Source: Pseudomonas abietaniphila
GTDB taxonomy: Bacteria; Pseudomonadota; Gammaproteobacteria; Pseudomonadales; Pseudomonadaceae
Direction of reading: 5' to 3'
Length of the DNA stretch: 64,000 nucleotides
Assembly (NCBI RefSeq): GCF_900100795.1
Contig: NZ_FNCO01000010.1
Location: forward strand, 211,911 to 275,910
Positions 53,022 through 61,884 of this stretch are shown here, in pieces (within the stretch, counting starts at the first letter, position 1; every line of letters begins with the position of its first letter). Made by a program: the position numbers and the translations under genes. Below the pieces are notes generated by a model that was not told the DNA's origin, did no database searches, and worked only from the letters and a program-made list of their open reading frames with translations.

Positions 53022-54227
53022 TTAAAGCGAGATCAGCAGAAGGACTGCCAAGCCTATCAATGCTTGTAGAACTGAGCCGGCGGTCACCAGGCGCATGTAC
53101 CTGCCTGTGCTGTATTCGGGAAAGGCGTCGGTTTTGACCAACCAGTAATAGCTGTCGTTAGGGAGAATGGCGACGAAGGATCCCAGGCATACGGCGAACG
53201 TGACGCTCATCAAATCCACTCCGCTCGACGCCAAGATTGGCGAGAGAACAGGTGGGATGGCAGCAAAGGTCGCAAGCGAAGAACCATTCAGTGTTTTAAA
53301 TACCGCTGCCAGCAGAAACACCCCAACCAAAATATGCGTGGTGCTACCCGACGCGCTGAATGCCTGCTGAATCAGATCCTTGGGAAGCACCATACCAAGG
53401 GCTTGGCCCAACGCAGACGCACAACCTATGGTGAACAATAACGAGCTGGTTCTACGCATTGCTTTGGAGAGCAGATCTTGAACCTCGTCAGGTTTGCAGC
53501 TAATCGCGATCAATAACGATGTGGCGATCAGCGCACCGGCGGGAGTAGTGAAGAACTCGATTACGGAGTGCTGGTTCTTGGGAATGACGTAGCCGGTGAT
53601 CAGGAGCACGAAAAATACAGCCAGAGGGAGAATGACTCTGATAACCGAGTCCTGAGGCGCGGCTGAGTCAGTAAAATCGCTTGGGGATGAAAAGTCTGAG
53701 CGTGTCGTCCAGTAAGTCCAGATCGTCCCGGCCACCCAGGTAACGACCGTAAGCAGCAGCCCTAAATACAGAAATTTCGGATCATGAGTATTGGCCCCCA
53801 ACCCGATCCCAATGATAAGTGGGCCTGCGGGCATCAGAAGCTTGAACCCCGAGTAGCATCCGATCGCAATGTACTTTCTGTGCTGTCCTGCGATGGGAGC
53901 AAGAGAGGCGTAGGCGGTATCGGGACAGACCATGCCGGCACCGAGCAAAGGTGACAGTGATATACCGAACTTTCCGAAGGAAGCGCTTCCCTGCGTCGAG
54001 ATCCAGCCAGCAATGAAAAACGCGCTCAGGATGACGATGGCGAAATAGCCGAGGTTGTTTCCGAATCCTTTGCTCAGCGATTGGAAAACGTCACTGCTGC
54101 TAGCCCCGGCAAGAATGGGGATCAGGATCGCGCCCAGTAGCATCGCTACAGGTAGAGGAATGGAAACACTGCTCCATAGGTTTCGTAACCGGGAGCCTGT
54201 TTTCGTCCTAAGCGTTTCTACCAACAT
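53022..54227 (-). CDS. GntP-like permease, candidate exporter of the arsenic cluster
   Basis: A 401-residue polytopic protein with about 10-12 helices, resembling the GntP/CitMHS-type transporter group. LSPLLGAGMVCPDTAYASLAPIAG and FKTLNGSSLATFAAIPPVLSPIL carry typical loop residues. The start is the ATG at 54225-54227 (MLVETLRTK) with GGAGGT seven bases upstream. It is first in the arsL-arsM strand, where AST clusters have the permease ArsQ. Whether it is an export system or an uptake permease is not shown by sequence. Confidence 0.78.
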   Translation of the reverse strand: MLVETLRTKTGSRLRNLWSSVSIPLPVAMLLGAILIPILAGASSSDVFQSLSKGFGNNLGYFAIVILSAFFIAGWISTQGSASFGKFGISLSPLLGAGMVCPDTAYASLAPIAGQHRKYIAIGCYSGFKLLMPAGPLIIGIGLGANTHDPKFLYLGLLLTVVTWVAGTIWTYWTTRSDFSSPSDFTDSAAPQDSVIRVILPLAVFFVLLITGYVIPKNQHSVIEFFTTPAGALIATSLLIAISCKPDEVQDLLSKAMRRTSSLLFTIGCASALGQALGMVLPKDLIQQAFSASGSTTHILVGVFLLAAVFKTLNGSSLATFAAIPPVLSPILASSGVDLMSVTFAVCLGSFVAILPNDSYYWLVKTDAFPEYSTGRYMRLVTAGSVLQALIGLAVLLLISL

Positions 54228-54424
54228 CCCTGTACCTCCAAGCGTTACCGCAGCCGCCTCTAAAAAGCCCGCAAGCCATACCTCCAATTCACAATCGCAA
54301 AATACGTTGCGCACCGCAACTAATATCTTGGAACAATTTCGTCGACCCTTATGCCCAAAAAAATGTGTCGCTACGACTGCTAAGGTGGTATTAGCGTTTT
54401 CCCCGGAATTGCGAGCCGAGTGCT

Positions 54425-54922
54425 ATGCCAAAGATTGATCAGATCGACCAGGACGCCGAACAGCTCTATGAAGCGCTGAGTCATTTGGTTCGCGTGTACC
54501 AGTTTCGTGATAGAGATCGCAGCTGCTGCGAGGGCTTATCCGTCACTCAATGCTACGCACTTGAGCATGTGATTAAGGCAGGGCCGGTTCGCGTTCAATC
54601 GTTGGCCAGCGAGCTTTTTCTCGATAAGAGCAACGCCAGTCGGCTGGTCGATTCGCTTGCCAAACAAGGGCTGGTTCGCCGTGTGCCCGACGCAACTGAC
54701 GGCCGCGCCCTGGCGATCACGGTGACGCCAGAAGGCACGGCCATTTATGAAAGTATTCGGTCGGATCTGGTGGGTGAAGCTCGCAATCTGGCCTTCGATT
54801 TGTCGAAAGAAGCACGTGACGGGGCGATCGAAATGCTTCGTCGCTTCGCCAACGCCACCGAACAACGCTGCGGTCTGAAAGACCTTAGCCGTGACGACTT
54901 TCTGCCAAGCAAATGCTGCTGA
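54425..54922 (+). CDS. MarR family regulator with cysteine pairs
   Basis: A 165-residue MarR protein. The winged helix is RVQSLASELFLDKSNASRLVDSLAKQGLVRRVPDATDGRALAITVTPEG. Cysteines occur in DRDRSCCEGLSVTQCYALEHV before the helix-turn-helix and as a final KCC, which suggests As(III) sensing. It is divergent from the permease/arsL/arsM strand across a 197-base promoter region, so it is the likely regulator of that half. A typical MarR would bind a short palindrome there; I did not locate one with confidence. Confidence 0.85.
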   Translation: MPKIDQIDQDAEQLYEALSHLVRVYQFRDRDRSCCEGLSVTQCYALEHVIKAGPVRVQSLASELFLDKSNASRLVDSLAKQGLVRRVPDATDGRALAITVTPEGTAIYESIRSDLVGEARNLAFDLSKEARDGAIEMLRRFANATEQRCGLKDLSRDDFLPSKCC

Positions 54923-55046
54923 ATTGATAGGCTGTAGCTCCTCTCCCTCAAGTTTTCACCGACTCTTGGCCGAAGACGTTTCAGAGCCAACGCACCAATC
55001 AGCAGCTCGCACCTGACCTTGGAAAGGATTACGCGGGATCTTCTAT

Positions 55047-55086
55047 GCATATTCGGTTTACCGCATATTCGAATTGTCGTATATTC
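55047..55086. promoter_or_regulatory. three 16-base-spaced repeats before arsR
   Basis: GCATATTC at 55047-55054, GCATATTC at 55063-55070 and GTATATTC at 55079-55086, exactly 16 bases apart, about 95-135 bases before the arsR start. They may be operator sites for ArsR or for the upstream MarR protein. Confidence 0.5.
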
Positions 55087-55179
55087 AATTTTCCGTACAC
55101 GGAAGAAGCACGCACTTCACGATATCCACGTATGCATCAAATTATTTGTATTGGTGAATACCAAACACCTGGATGCCTC

Positions 55180-55536
55180 ATGAACGAGCCAATCACTCCT
55201 ACCGTTTTGTTCAAAAGCCTGGCAGATGACACCCGAACCAAAATAACGCTACTCATCGTCCGCGAGGGCGAACTCTGTGTATGCGAACTGACCGCCGCTC
55301 TTGAGCAGAGCCAACCAAAAATATCTCGACACCTCGCGCTGCTGAGATCCTCCGGGTTACTGGCGGATCGGCGCCAAGGCCAATGGGTTTACTACCGACT
55401 CCATCCCGAACTGCCGACCTGGGTCACCGAAGTGCTTAAAGGTGTCGTCGATGCCAACCAGCAGTGGCTGGACACAGAAACCAAGCGGCTCTGTGAAATG
55501 AATGATCGTCCAGTCAATCAGGCCGTGTGCGACTGA
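55180..55536 (+). CDS. arsR: ArsR/SmtB family arsenic-responsive repressor
   Basis: A 118-residue ArsR repressor. ELCVCELTAALEQSQPKISRHLALLRSSGLLADRRQGQWVYYRL has the CVC As(III)-binding pair in the DNA-recognition helix region. The ATG at 55180 (MNEPITPTVLFKSLADDTR) is the usual family start; earlier in-frame codons back to 55045 have no family sequence. It is the first gene of arsRBCH. Confidence 0.93.
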   Translation: MNEPITPTVLFKSLADDTRTKITLLIVREGELCVCELTAALEQSQPKISRHLALLRSSGLLADRRQGQWVYYRLHPELPTWVTEVLKGVVDANQQWLDTETKRLCEMNDRPVNQAVCD

Positions 55537-55562
55537 TCCAACCTTCGAAACGAGTCGCTCGC

Positions 55563-56846
55563 ATGCTAATCGCTTTACTCATTTTCATTGTCACCATCGT
55601 TCTGGTTATCTGGCAGCCCAAAGGGCTGGGTGTTGGCTGGAGTGCCTCATTGGGTGCCGCGCTTGCATTGTTGAGCGGCGTGGTCAGCCTCGGCGATATC
55701 CCGGTGGTATGGAATATCGTGTGGAACGCCACGGCGACGTTCATCGCCGTGATCATCATCAGTCTGCTGCTCGACGAGGCTGGTTTCTTCGAGTGGGCGG
55801 CCTTGCATGTCGCTCGCTGGGGAGGTGGCAGCAGCCGCAAGTTATTTGCCTTCATCATCTTGTTGGGAGCAGCTGTGTCAGCACTGTTCGCCAATGACGG
55901 TGCGGCGCTGATCCTTACTCCTATCGTGATCGCCATGTTACTGGCCCTGCGCTTTTCACCCGCAGCGACTCTGGCGTTTGTGATGGCCGCAGGATTTATT
56001 GCCGACACCGCGAGTCTGCCGCTGGTGGTCTCCAACCTGGTGAATATCGTCTCGGCCGATTACTTCAACATTGGCTTCAGCGAGTACGCCGCAATCATGG
56101 TGCCGGTCAACCTGGTCAGCATTGCTGCAACGCTGGGGATGCTCTTGTGGTTCTTCCGGAAAGACTTGCCCAAGACTTATGACCTGGCACAACTGCATGC
56201 CCCTGAAGATGCGATCCGAGATCGTGCAACCTTCGTGGCTGGATGGTGGGTGCTGCTCGCGTTGCTGGTCGGCTTCTTCGTTGTCGAGCCACTGGGTATC
56301 CCCATCAGTGCCATCGCCGCCGCCTGCGCATTGGTGCTCTATGTCATCGCAGCCAAAGGTCACGCCATTAACACCAGCAAAGTGCTCAAGGGCGCGCCGT
56401 GGCAAGTCGTGATCTTCTCGCTGGGCATGTACCTGGTCGTGTATGGCTTGAAGAACGCCGGACTGACTGATCACATTGCTCAATTGCTCAACGTATTTGC
56501 TGGATATGGCATTTGGGGGGCATCGCTGGGTACAGGACTCCTGACCGCCGTGCTGTCTTCGATCATGAACAACATGCCAACAGTGCTCATCGGCGCGCTC
56601 TCGATCCATGCAACGGAAGCGACTGGCGTCGTTCATCAAGCCATGGTCTACGCAAATATCATTGGCTGCGACCTTGGCCCGAAAATCACTCCAATCGGCA
56701 GCCTAGCCACACTGCTCTGGCTACATGTGCTGGCTAAAAAGAACATCACCATCAGTTGGGGTTACTACTTCAAGACCGGTGTGGTGCTCACGCTTCCAAT
56801 CCTCATTGCCACCCTGAGCGCCTTGGCTTTGCGCCTCAGCTTTTGA
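55563..56846 (+). CDS. arsB: arsenite/antimonite efflux permease
   Basis: A 427-residue ArsB antiporter with about 12 helices. It starts MLIALLIFIVTIVLVIWQPKGLGVGWSA and has the conserved FANDGAALILTPIVIAML segment and TVLIGALSI...GPKITPIGSLATLLWLHVLA motif near the C terminus. It exports As(III) with protons. The length matches ArsB. Its start lies 26 bases after the arsR stop. Confidence 0.95.
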   Translation: MLIALLIFIVTIVLVIWQPKGLGVGWSASLGAALALLSGVVSLGDIPVVWNIVWNATATFIAVIIISLLLDEAGFFEWAALHVARWGGGSSRKLFAFIILLGAAVSALFANDGAALILTPIVIAMLLALRFSPAATLAFVMAAGFIADTASLPLVVSNLVNIVSADYFNIGFSEYAAIMVPVNLVSIAATLGMLLWFFRKDLPKTYDLAQLHAPEDAIRDRATFVAGWWVLLALLVGFFVVEPLGIPISAIAAACALVLYVIAAKGHAINTSKVLKGAPWQVVIFSLGMYLVVYGLKNAGLTDHIAQLLNVFAGYGIWGASLGTGLLTAVLSSIMNNMPTVLIGALSIHATEATGVVHQAMVYANIIGCDLGPKITPIGSLATLLWLHVLAKKNITISWGYYFKTGVVLTLPILIATLSALALRLSF

Positions 56847-56861
56847 TTCCAGGAGACCACG

Positions 56862-57332
56862 ATGAAAGTCCTATTCATGTGCACCCACAACAGCTGCCGG
56901 AGCATTTTGTCCGAGGCGGTGTTCAATCACCTTGCCCCTGAAGGGATGGAAGCCGTCAGTTCCGGAAGCTTCCCAAGTGGTCGTGTAAACACGCGAGCGA
57001 TTGAAACGCTCAAAGCAGCTGGTATCCCTACTGAAGGTCTTAGCAGTAAAGCATCCGATGCCTTTGAAGGGTCGCCACCAGACATCGTGATCACGGTGTG
57101 CGATCGGGCTGCCGGCGAAGCCTGTCCGATTTTCTTCGGCCCGGCGCTCAAGGCTCACTGGGGGCTGGCAGATCCCTCCGAAGCTTCGGGATCTGAAGCG
57201 CAAATCGAGGCGGCATTCCAGCAAACCCTGAGTAAAATCCAAGAGCGGGTCAACGCGTTCATTTCGTTGCCTATCGCTACGTTGAGCGAGGCAGACCTTA
57301 AAAATGAGCTAACCCGCATCGGCACGTTGTAA
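56862..57332 (+). CDS. arsC: arsenate reductase (low-molecular-weight phosphatase type)
   Basis: A 156-residue ArsC. The anion-binding loop is CTHNSCRS (C7, C12), and VITVCDRAAGEACPIF (about residues 75-90) provides the relay cysteines. It reduces As(V) to As(III) with thioredoxin or glutaredoxin. GGAG precedes the ATG, 15 bases after arsB. Confidence 0.95.
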   Translation: MKVLFMCTHNSCRSILSEAVFNHLAPEGMEAVSSGSFPSGRVNTRAIETLKAAGIPTEGLSSKASDAFEGSPPDIVITVCDRAAGEACPIFFGPALKAHWGLADPSEASGSEAQIEAAFQQTLSKIQERVNAFISLPIATLSEADLKNELTRIGTL

Positions 57333-57361
57333 GCCCAGCGTCGCAGGGGCCAGGAGTTACT

Positions 57362-58075
57362 ATGAAAGACCATTTTCCCAACATCGAAGCAGATCTCATC
57401 GACGTCCCAAGCATGGAACGACTCAATCCTCGTGAACCGTCCATGCATAAACCGCGCATCCTTCTGATCTACGGGTCGACCCGTGAGCGTTCGTTCAGCC
57501 GGTTGGTTACCCAAGAAGCCGCGCGGTTGCTGGAGCATTTCGGTGCGGAAACGCGAATCTTCAACCCGTCAGGATTACCACTGCCTGATGATGCTCCGGA
57601 TACCCATCCGAAAGTCGCGGAACTCCGCGAGCTAATGCAATGGTCGGAAGGACAGGTGTGGTGTTCTCCGGAGCGTCATGGATCGATGAGCGCCGTTTTT
57701 AAAGCTCAGATTGACTGGGTGCCTTTGGCGATGGGTGCAGTACGTCCAACCCAAGGTAAAACCCTCGCAGTAATGCAGGTTTGCGGCGGCTCTCAGTCTT
57801 TCAACGTGGTGAATCAGTTACGGGTACTGGGTCGCTGGATGCGGATGGTGACAATCCCCAATCAGTCCTCAGTGCCCAAAGCGTTTACCGAATTCGACGA
57901 GGATGGGCGTATGAAGCCTTCCTCCTACTACGATCGCCTGGTCGACGTGATGGAGGAACTTATGAAGTTCACCTTGCTATTGCGTGACCGTAAAGATTAC
58001 TTGGTAGACCGTTACTCGGAACGCAAAGAGTCGGTTGAAGAGCTGTCGAAGCGAGTGAATCAGCGCTCTATCTGA
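57362..58075 (+). CDS. arsH: ArsH NADPH-dependent FMN reductase / organoarsenical oxidase
   Basis: A 237-residue flavodoxin-like protein. RILLIYGSTRERSFSRLVTQEAARLLEHFGAETRIFNPSGLPLPDDAP carries the FMN phosphate loop, and WCSPERHGSMSAVFKAQIDWVPL is the ArsH signature. ArsH oxidises trivalent methylarsenicals to less toxic pentavalent forms, which complements ArsM products. CAGGAG precedes the ATG, 29 bases after arsC. Confidence 0.95.
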   Translation: MKDHFPNIEADLIDVPSMERLNPREPSMHKPRILLIYGSTRERSFSRLVTQEAARLLEHFGAETRIFNPSGLPLPDDAPDTHPKVAELRELMQWSEGQVWCSPERHGSMSAVFKAQIDWVPLAMGAVRPTQGKTLAVMQVCGGSQSFNVVNQLRVLGRWMRMVTIPNQSSVPKAFTEFDEDGRMKPSSYYDRLVDVMEELMKFTLLLRDRKDYLVDRYSERKESVEELSKRVNQRSI

Positions 58076-58178
58076 AGATAGGTCAGAAAAATATTCACCA
58101 ATTCCGAGGGCAACTGACTTAACGGAGCAGTCGCCTTAACAATGCCAGCTGTGTTGGTTCTACTCGGGTGCGACTGGA

Positions 58179-58817
58179 TTAAAACGACATGCCCTCAGAC
58201 ACCTGAATCAGCATTTCTTCGACTAGATGTGTGCCAAAGGTTGTAGCGACCATCGACGATGGACTTTCTCCCAAAAAGCGGGCTTTGGGTTTGGATAGCC
58301 ATTGTTTGGCCTTAACTTTGTCACCGAAGATCACCTCGGCCATGGCGGTAATATGTACAAACCGGAAAAGGCGGTCGCTCTCAGGCAGCGTTAAAAGCTG
58401 ATTGGCTGACAATCTTGTTTTTAGCGTTTTGGGTTGAATGATTCTGTCGCGCTCTTCGTCGCTTAAGGTTCCATCATCACAAAGCATTTTGATCAGGCTG
58501 ACCGAGAAGCCAGCTACTATCATGTCGTGAATGTCCAGATCCGAGGCATTGACAGAGATATGAAGAAGCCTCTCCAGACGCATGCGATAAGCATGATAGA
58601 CATCCTGACGCAGGACGACAGAAACCATGGGCCGCACTGATGTTGCGTTGTGCACGGGCGTTAGCACTAATGTGCCATTCGCTACGGTTAGCTCCAGGTC
58701 GTCCCCAACACCTAACCTCATTTGGTCAAGCAACTCTTGAGGCAGATCGATGATGATATCGCCAGTGCCGTCCTCAGTTTTTTGGCACTTGACTATCCAA
58801 CGCTCGTTTTCACTCAT
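58179..58817 (-). CDS. AbrB-type plus Xre/MbcA/ParS-type antitoxin-like fusion
   Basis: A 212-residue protein I read as two antitoxin domains in one chain. Residues about 1-55 (VKCQKTEDGTGDIIIDLPQELLDQMRLGVGDDLELTVANGTLVLTP) match the AbrB/SpoVT swapped-hairpin DNA-binding fold. Residues about 140-210 (SANQLLTLPESDRLFRFVHITAMAEVIFGDKVKAKQWLSKPKARFLGESP...FGTHLVEEML) match the Xre/MbcA/ParS C-terminal domain that normally pairs with RES toxins. The ATG at 58817 (MSENERW) is preferred to ATGs 14 codons upstream. No RES-like gene is adjacent, so its partner is missing or elsewhere. Confidence 0.7.
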   Translation of the reverse strand: MSENERWIVKCQKTEDGTGDIIIDLPQELLDQMRLGVGDDLELTVANGTLVLTPVHNATSVRPMVSVVLRQDVYHAYRMRLERLLHISVNASDLDIHDMIVAGFSVSLIKMLCDDGTLSDEERDRIIQPKTLKTRLSANQLLTLPESDRLFRFVHITAMAEVIFGDKVKAKQWLSKPKARFLGESPSSMVATTFGTHLVEEMLIQVSEGMSF

Positions 58818-59042
58818 GATCGTCCGGCCCTCATCCGCCATCAGAATGACATACATCATTATGCTTGGGCGCAGAGCTGACCAAAGGAAAATCGGCGATC
58901 CGCTGACAGCCAGGCACTGCCGCTGCTCGAACGCCGGATAGCGAGTGAAAGGGCAAAAAATGGGTCAACGGCAATACCTGCCTTTCCACCTTCACATGGC
59001 TAAGCCTGAGCGTGATCAGGTAACTACACGAAAGGATATGAC

Positions 59043-59591
59043 ATGCACCCTGATGAGCTTTATGTTTCCGTCGATGTCGAGACGTCTGGGCCTATACCAG
59101 GCGAATACAGTCTGCTTTCCATTGGCGCTTGTCTTGTAGCCCAACCTGAAACGTTCATCTATCTTGAACTACGACCTGACAGTCCGAAACACGACCCCGA
59201 AGCGCTGGCAGTATCGGGGCTGAGTTTGGAGAAGCTGGAGCGCGATGGCCTCGCTCCGCAACAGGCGATGCTGACATTTGATAAGTGGCTGAAGTCGTCC
59301 TGCAAAACGGGGCAAAAGGTCATTTTCGTAGGACTCAATGCACCGTTTGACTGGTCATTCGTCAACTACTACTTTCATAAATACTTGGAAACCAACCCCT
59401 TTGGGTTTACCGCTATCGACATGAAGGCCTACTTTATGGGCGCTGTAGGTTGCAGCTGGCAGGAAACAAAATCATCCAAAATGACCGCTGCGCTGAAGCC
59501 ACTCAGCGAGCCGAACCATAACGCATTGGATGATGCCCGCTTTCAGGCAGAGCTCTTCGCCCTGATGCTAGCGGGTAAAGGTAAACGCTGA
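59043..59591 (+). CDS. DEDDh 3'-5' exonuclease (DnaQ-like)
   Basis: A 182-residue exonuclease. SVDVETSG (D11, E13), GLNAPFDWSFVNYYF and NHNALDDARFQAELF give the DEDDh acidic and His residues. Members degrade single-stranded DNA or RNA 3' to 5'. AAAGGA precedes the ATG. It is convergent with the Cap3 gene and close to the CBASS operon; a defence role is possible but not shown. Confidence 0.88.
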   Translation: MHPDELYVSVDVETSGPIPGEYSLLSIGACLVAQPETFIYLELRPDSPKHDPEALAVSGLSLEKLERDGLAPQQAMLTFDKWLKSSCKTGQKVIFVGLNAPFDWSFVNYYFHKYLETNPFGFTAIDMKAYFMGAVGCSWQETKSSKMTAALKPLSEPNHNALDDARFQAELFALMLAGKGKR

Positions 59592-59620
59592 CCTGCCTTC
59601 CACCCTCACGGACTTAAAGC

Positions 59621-60103
59621 TCATCTGACCCAGGTTGCCTCAACATATCTGCCGTCCCTGAACGACCACGCCTTGATACCTTCGGGTTTTTCGGACTTGC
59701 CGACAATAACGGCTATCGGGCGCGGCAGATCCTGCGTGTAACGTGCAGCAAATTTGGAGAAGCTGCCGATGTCTGCCGGAGAGATCACCGGAACGGATTG
59801 GGGATGCGTATGCCAATACCCCACTAGACGTAACCCTTGTTCGTTGGCAGCCTGGATCTCCTGGCGGCACCGCTCCGCATCCAACTCTAGCCAAGACCAG
59901 CCTGACCGATCGGCGCGATGAGGCACCGTGGCCAAGGCCAGCAGCAACCCTTTCGGATCAACCGGGTTGACGAATAACTGTCCCCCTCGCTCCACGCCAA
60001 AAAGGCCCTGCCGATGACTAACCAAGATGTCCGCGACAGCTTGGGACACCAATAGCTCGGAATTCACCTCCGGCCATCGCCAGCGCCATGCGATATCCGT
60101 CAT
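59621..60103 (-). CDS. cap3: JAB/MPN isopeptidase, CBASS Cap3
   Basis: A 160-residue JAB-domain metalloprotease. E39 (VERGG) and the JAMM motif H98-T-H100 ... S108-P-A-D111 (WHTHPQSVPVISPAD) are intact. In type II CBASS, Cap3 removes Cap2-made conjugates from the CD-NTase. Its ATG overlaps the cap2 stop by four bases. It is the last gene of the operon. Confidence 0.9.
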   Translation of the reverse strand: MTDIAWRWRWPEVNSELLVSQAVADILVSHRQGLFGVERGGQLFVNPVDPKGLLLALATVPHRADRSGWSWLELDAERCRQEIQAANEQGLRLVGYWHTHPQSVPVISPADIGSFSKFAARYTQDLPRPIAVIVGKSEKPEGIKAWSFRDGRYVEATWVR

Positions 60104-61884
60104 ACCGTTTCGTCCTTATCTTCCGGCCATCCACGCTCGAGTAGGAGTTGCTGCGCCCCCTCTGGCAGTTTGGGCCCTTGGTATTGGCCTCCCAGGCTCA
60201 GCACATCTTCAGGTCTGTAAATGCTGCTGATCCAAGATGCAGTGGCGATGTTGCCAGTCAATGCGCGTAGGGCCGTGTGCGACACCATAGAGGCGATATT
60301 GGTCATCCCCAGTGAGCCACCTGGGATGAAGCTCTCCCCACAGGCGGGCAGCGGAACAACACCTCCTCCCGGCCATTCTGTGAATCTATGCACGAAATCG
60401 CCGACGTCCGTGAATAGATGACGGCCATCAAAGGTGCCGGCTGGTGCAAATAGCGCATGACCTACCTGGGTATGCGGCTCGCTCCAGGCTTGTACAAGCC
60501 CCCAAGGAGCGCCGCTGGATTTGACTCGCCATACAGTGACTTCCGACTGCCAGTCTGCTGTCGTGATCACCACCAGATCTGCGTTATCGAACACTTCTGG
60601 TTTGCTGCTCATTACCACTTCGGCAAAAGTCGAATATGCGGTGCATTCTGTCGTCGGAAGATCTAACAGAATCTTGTCCCTTAACGATGAAGCTTTCAGT
60701 CTCCCTAGACTATCCGCTCCCAGAACGTGCCTTCCCAGATTGGCTGACACCAAAGTGTCAGGATCGATGAGAGTAAGGTGGCCGACACCGGATCGTGCCA
60801 ACTGTATTGCCACTGCACTGCCTAGCGAGCCAACACCAACGCAAACTACCCGAGCATTTTCAAGGTGCTGCGCAGTGCCGCTTATATCGCGGGACAGAAT
60901 GGACGCTCGATTAAGCACGTCCAGGGTAGTTGCTCGGACGAGCGCCGGTGGATGTGCATTTGCGATAGCTGGCCGGCGCCGCGCTGTACGCAGGCCAAAC
61001 TTTGCTCCCCGCTCCTGCTGGACGCCGAGCGAGCGCACATTCAGGCAATATGTTGGAGCATCTGCCCCTCCTGGAAGCTCCAGAACAATCCATCGACTCG
61101 CCAACGTTCCATTCTGCTCAAACCATGCCAGCAATTGCTCGGCATCGTCTGGTGTAAGGTGGGGCGTTAGCCACGGCAATAAATCTTCTGGATCCGGGGT
61201 GCGGATATCCGGATAAGTCTGAAGCTTGACGTAAAAACCGGGAGTTTCGGCCGCGCGAATGACAGCGGAACGTCCGACAACCCGTCGGTAATGCCCTTTG
61301 AGTGCAGCTACGTTCGATGCTAACCAAACCGTTTCCTGACCGGATGGCACAGCCCGGCGCGGATCGCTGAGCGCAAACATCTGCGAGGCAGCCTGAGGTC
61401 GATCCAACAGTAAGAGGTTCTGGAATGACTGACCGTGCTGAAAAGACCAGTAGGTAGTGATCTCGTTCTGAAATTCGATATCGCGCGTTGCCTGGCTTGA
61501 TCCCATCTTGGACAACGAAACGATCTGTGCCAAGCGAGCAAGGCTGTCCTCTACCACAACCTCCGGGGAGCCCATGATGGGGCGTTCCTGAAAGCCATGA
61601 AGGCAAAGCCCCGACCTGGTGGCATGCGGCCAAACCAGCCATGGAGAGGGTTCGACGTTCAGCCGCAAAAGCCCACGGGGAAAATTGGAGGGGAAACCAA
61701 TACGCAGTCGCCGCTCCTGCCCCGTGTAATCGATGGGCAAGGGAAAGTAAAAGGATGCCGCTTCGTCAGCCCGCATGGGTGCGGGCTGGAGCAATGCATC
61801 GGCAGCGTCCTGACCTAGGGTATTTCGCAGTGCGGCGATTCCGCGCTGCAGTGGCGTCGTAATAGGATCAGCCAAGGCGTCCAA
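60100..61884 (-). CDS. cap2: E2-E1 ubiquitin-transfer-like protein, CBASS Cap2
   Basis: A 594-residue fusion. The N-terminal E2-like domain has the active Cys in SGLCLHGF (C94). The E1 ThiF-like domain begins at about 343 with the ATP loop CVGVGSLGSAVAIQLARSGVGHLTLIDPD, and PLPACGESFIPGG supplies the E1 Cys (C515). Cap2 conjugates the CD-NTase C terminus to targets, priming signalling. Its start overlaps the CD-NTase stop by 17 bases. Confidence 0.92.
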   Translation of the reverse strand: MDALADPITTPLQRGIAALRNTLGQDAADALLQPAPMRADEAASFYFPLPIDYTGQERRLRIGFPSNFPRGLLRLNVEPSPWLVWPHATRSGLCLHGFQERPIMGSPEVVVEDSLARLAQIVSLSKMGSSQATRDIEFQNEITTYWSFQHGQSFQNLLLLDRPQAASQMFALSDPRRAVPSGQETVWLASNVAALKGHYRRVVGRSAVIRAAETPGFYVKLQTYPDIRTPDPEDLLPWLTPHLTPDDAEQLLAWFEQNGTLASRWIVLELPGGADAPTYCLNVRSLGVQQERGAKFGLRTARRRPAIANAHPPALVRATTLDVLNRASILSRDISGTAQHLENARVVCVGVGSLGSAVAIQLARSGVGHLTLIDPDTLVSANLGRHVLGADSLGRLKASSLRDKILLDLPTTECTAYSTFAEVVMSSKPEVFDNADLVVITTADWQSEVTVWRVKSSGAPWGLVQAWSEPHTQVGHALFAPAGTFDGRHLFTDVGDFVHRFTEWPGGGVVPLPACGESFIPGGSLGMTNIASMVSHTALRALTGNIATASWISSIYRPEDVLSLGGQYQGPKLPEGAQQLLLERGWPEDKDETV

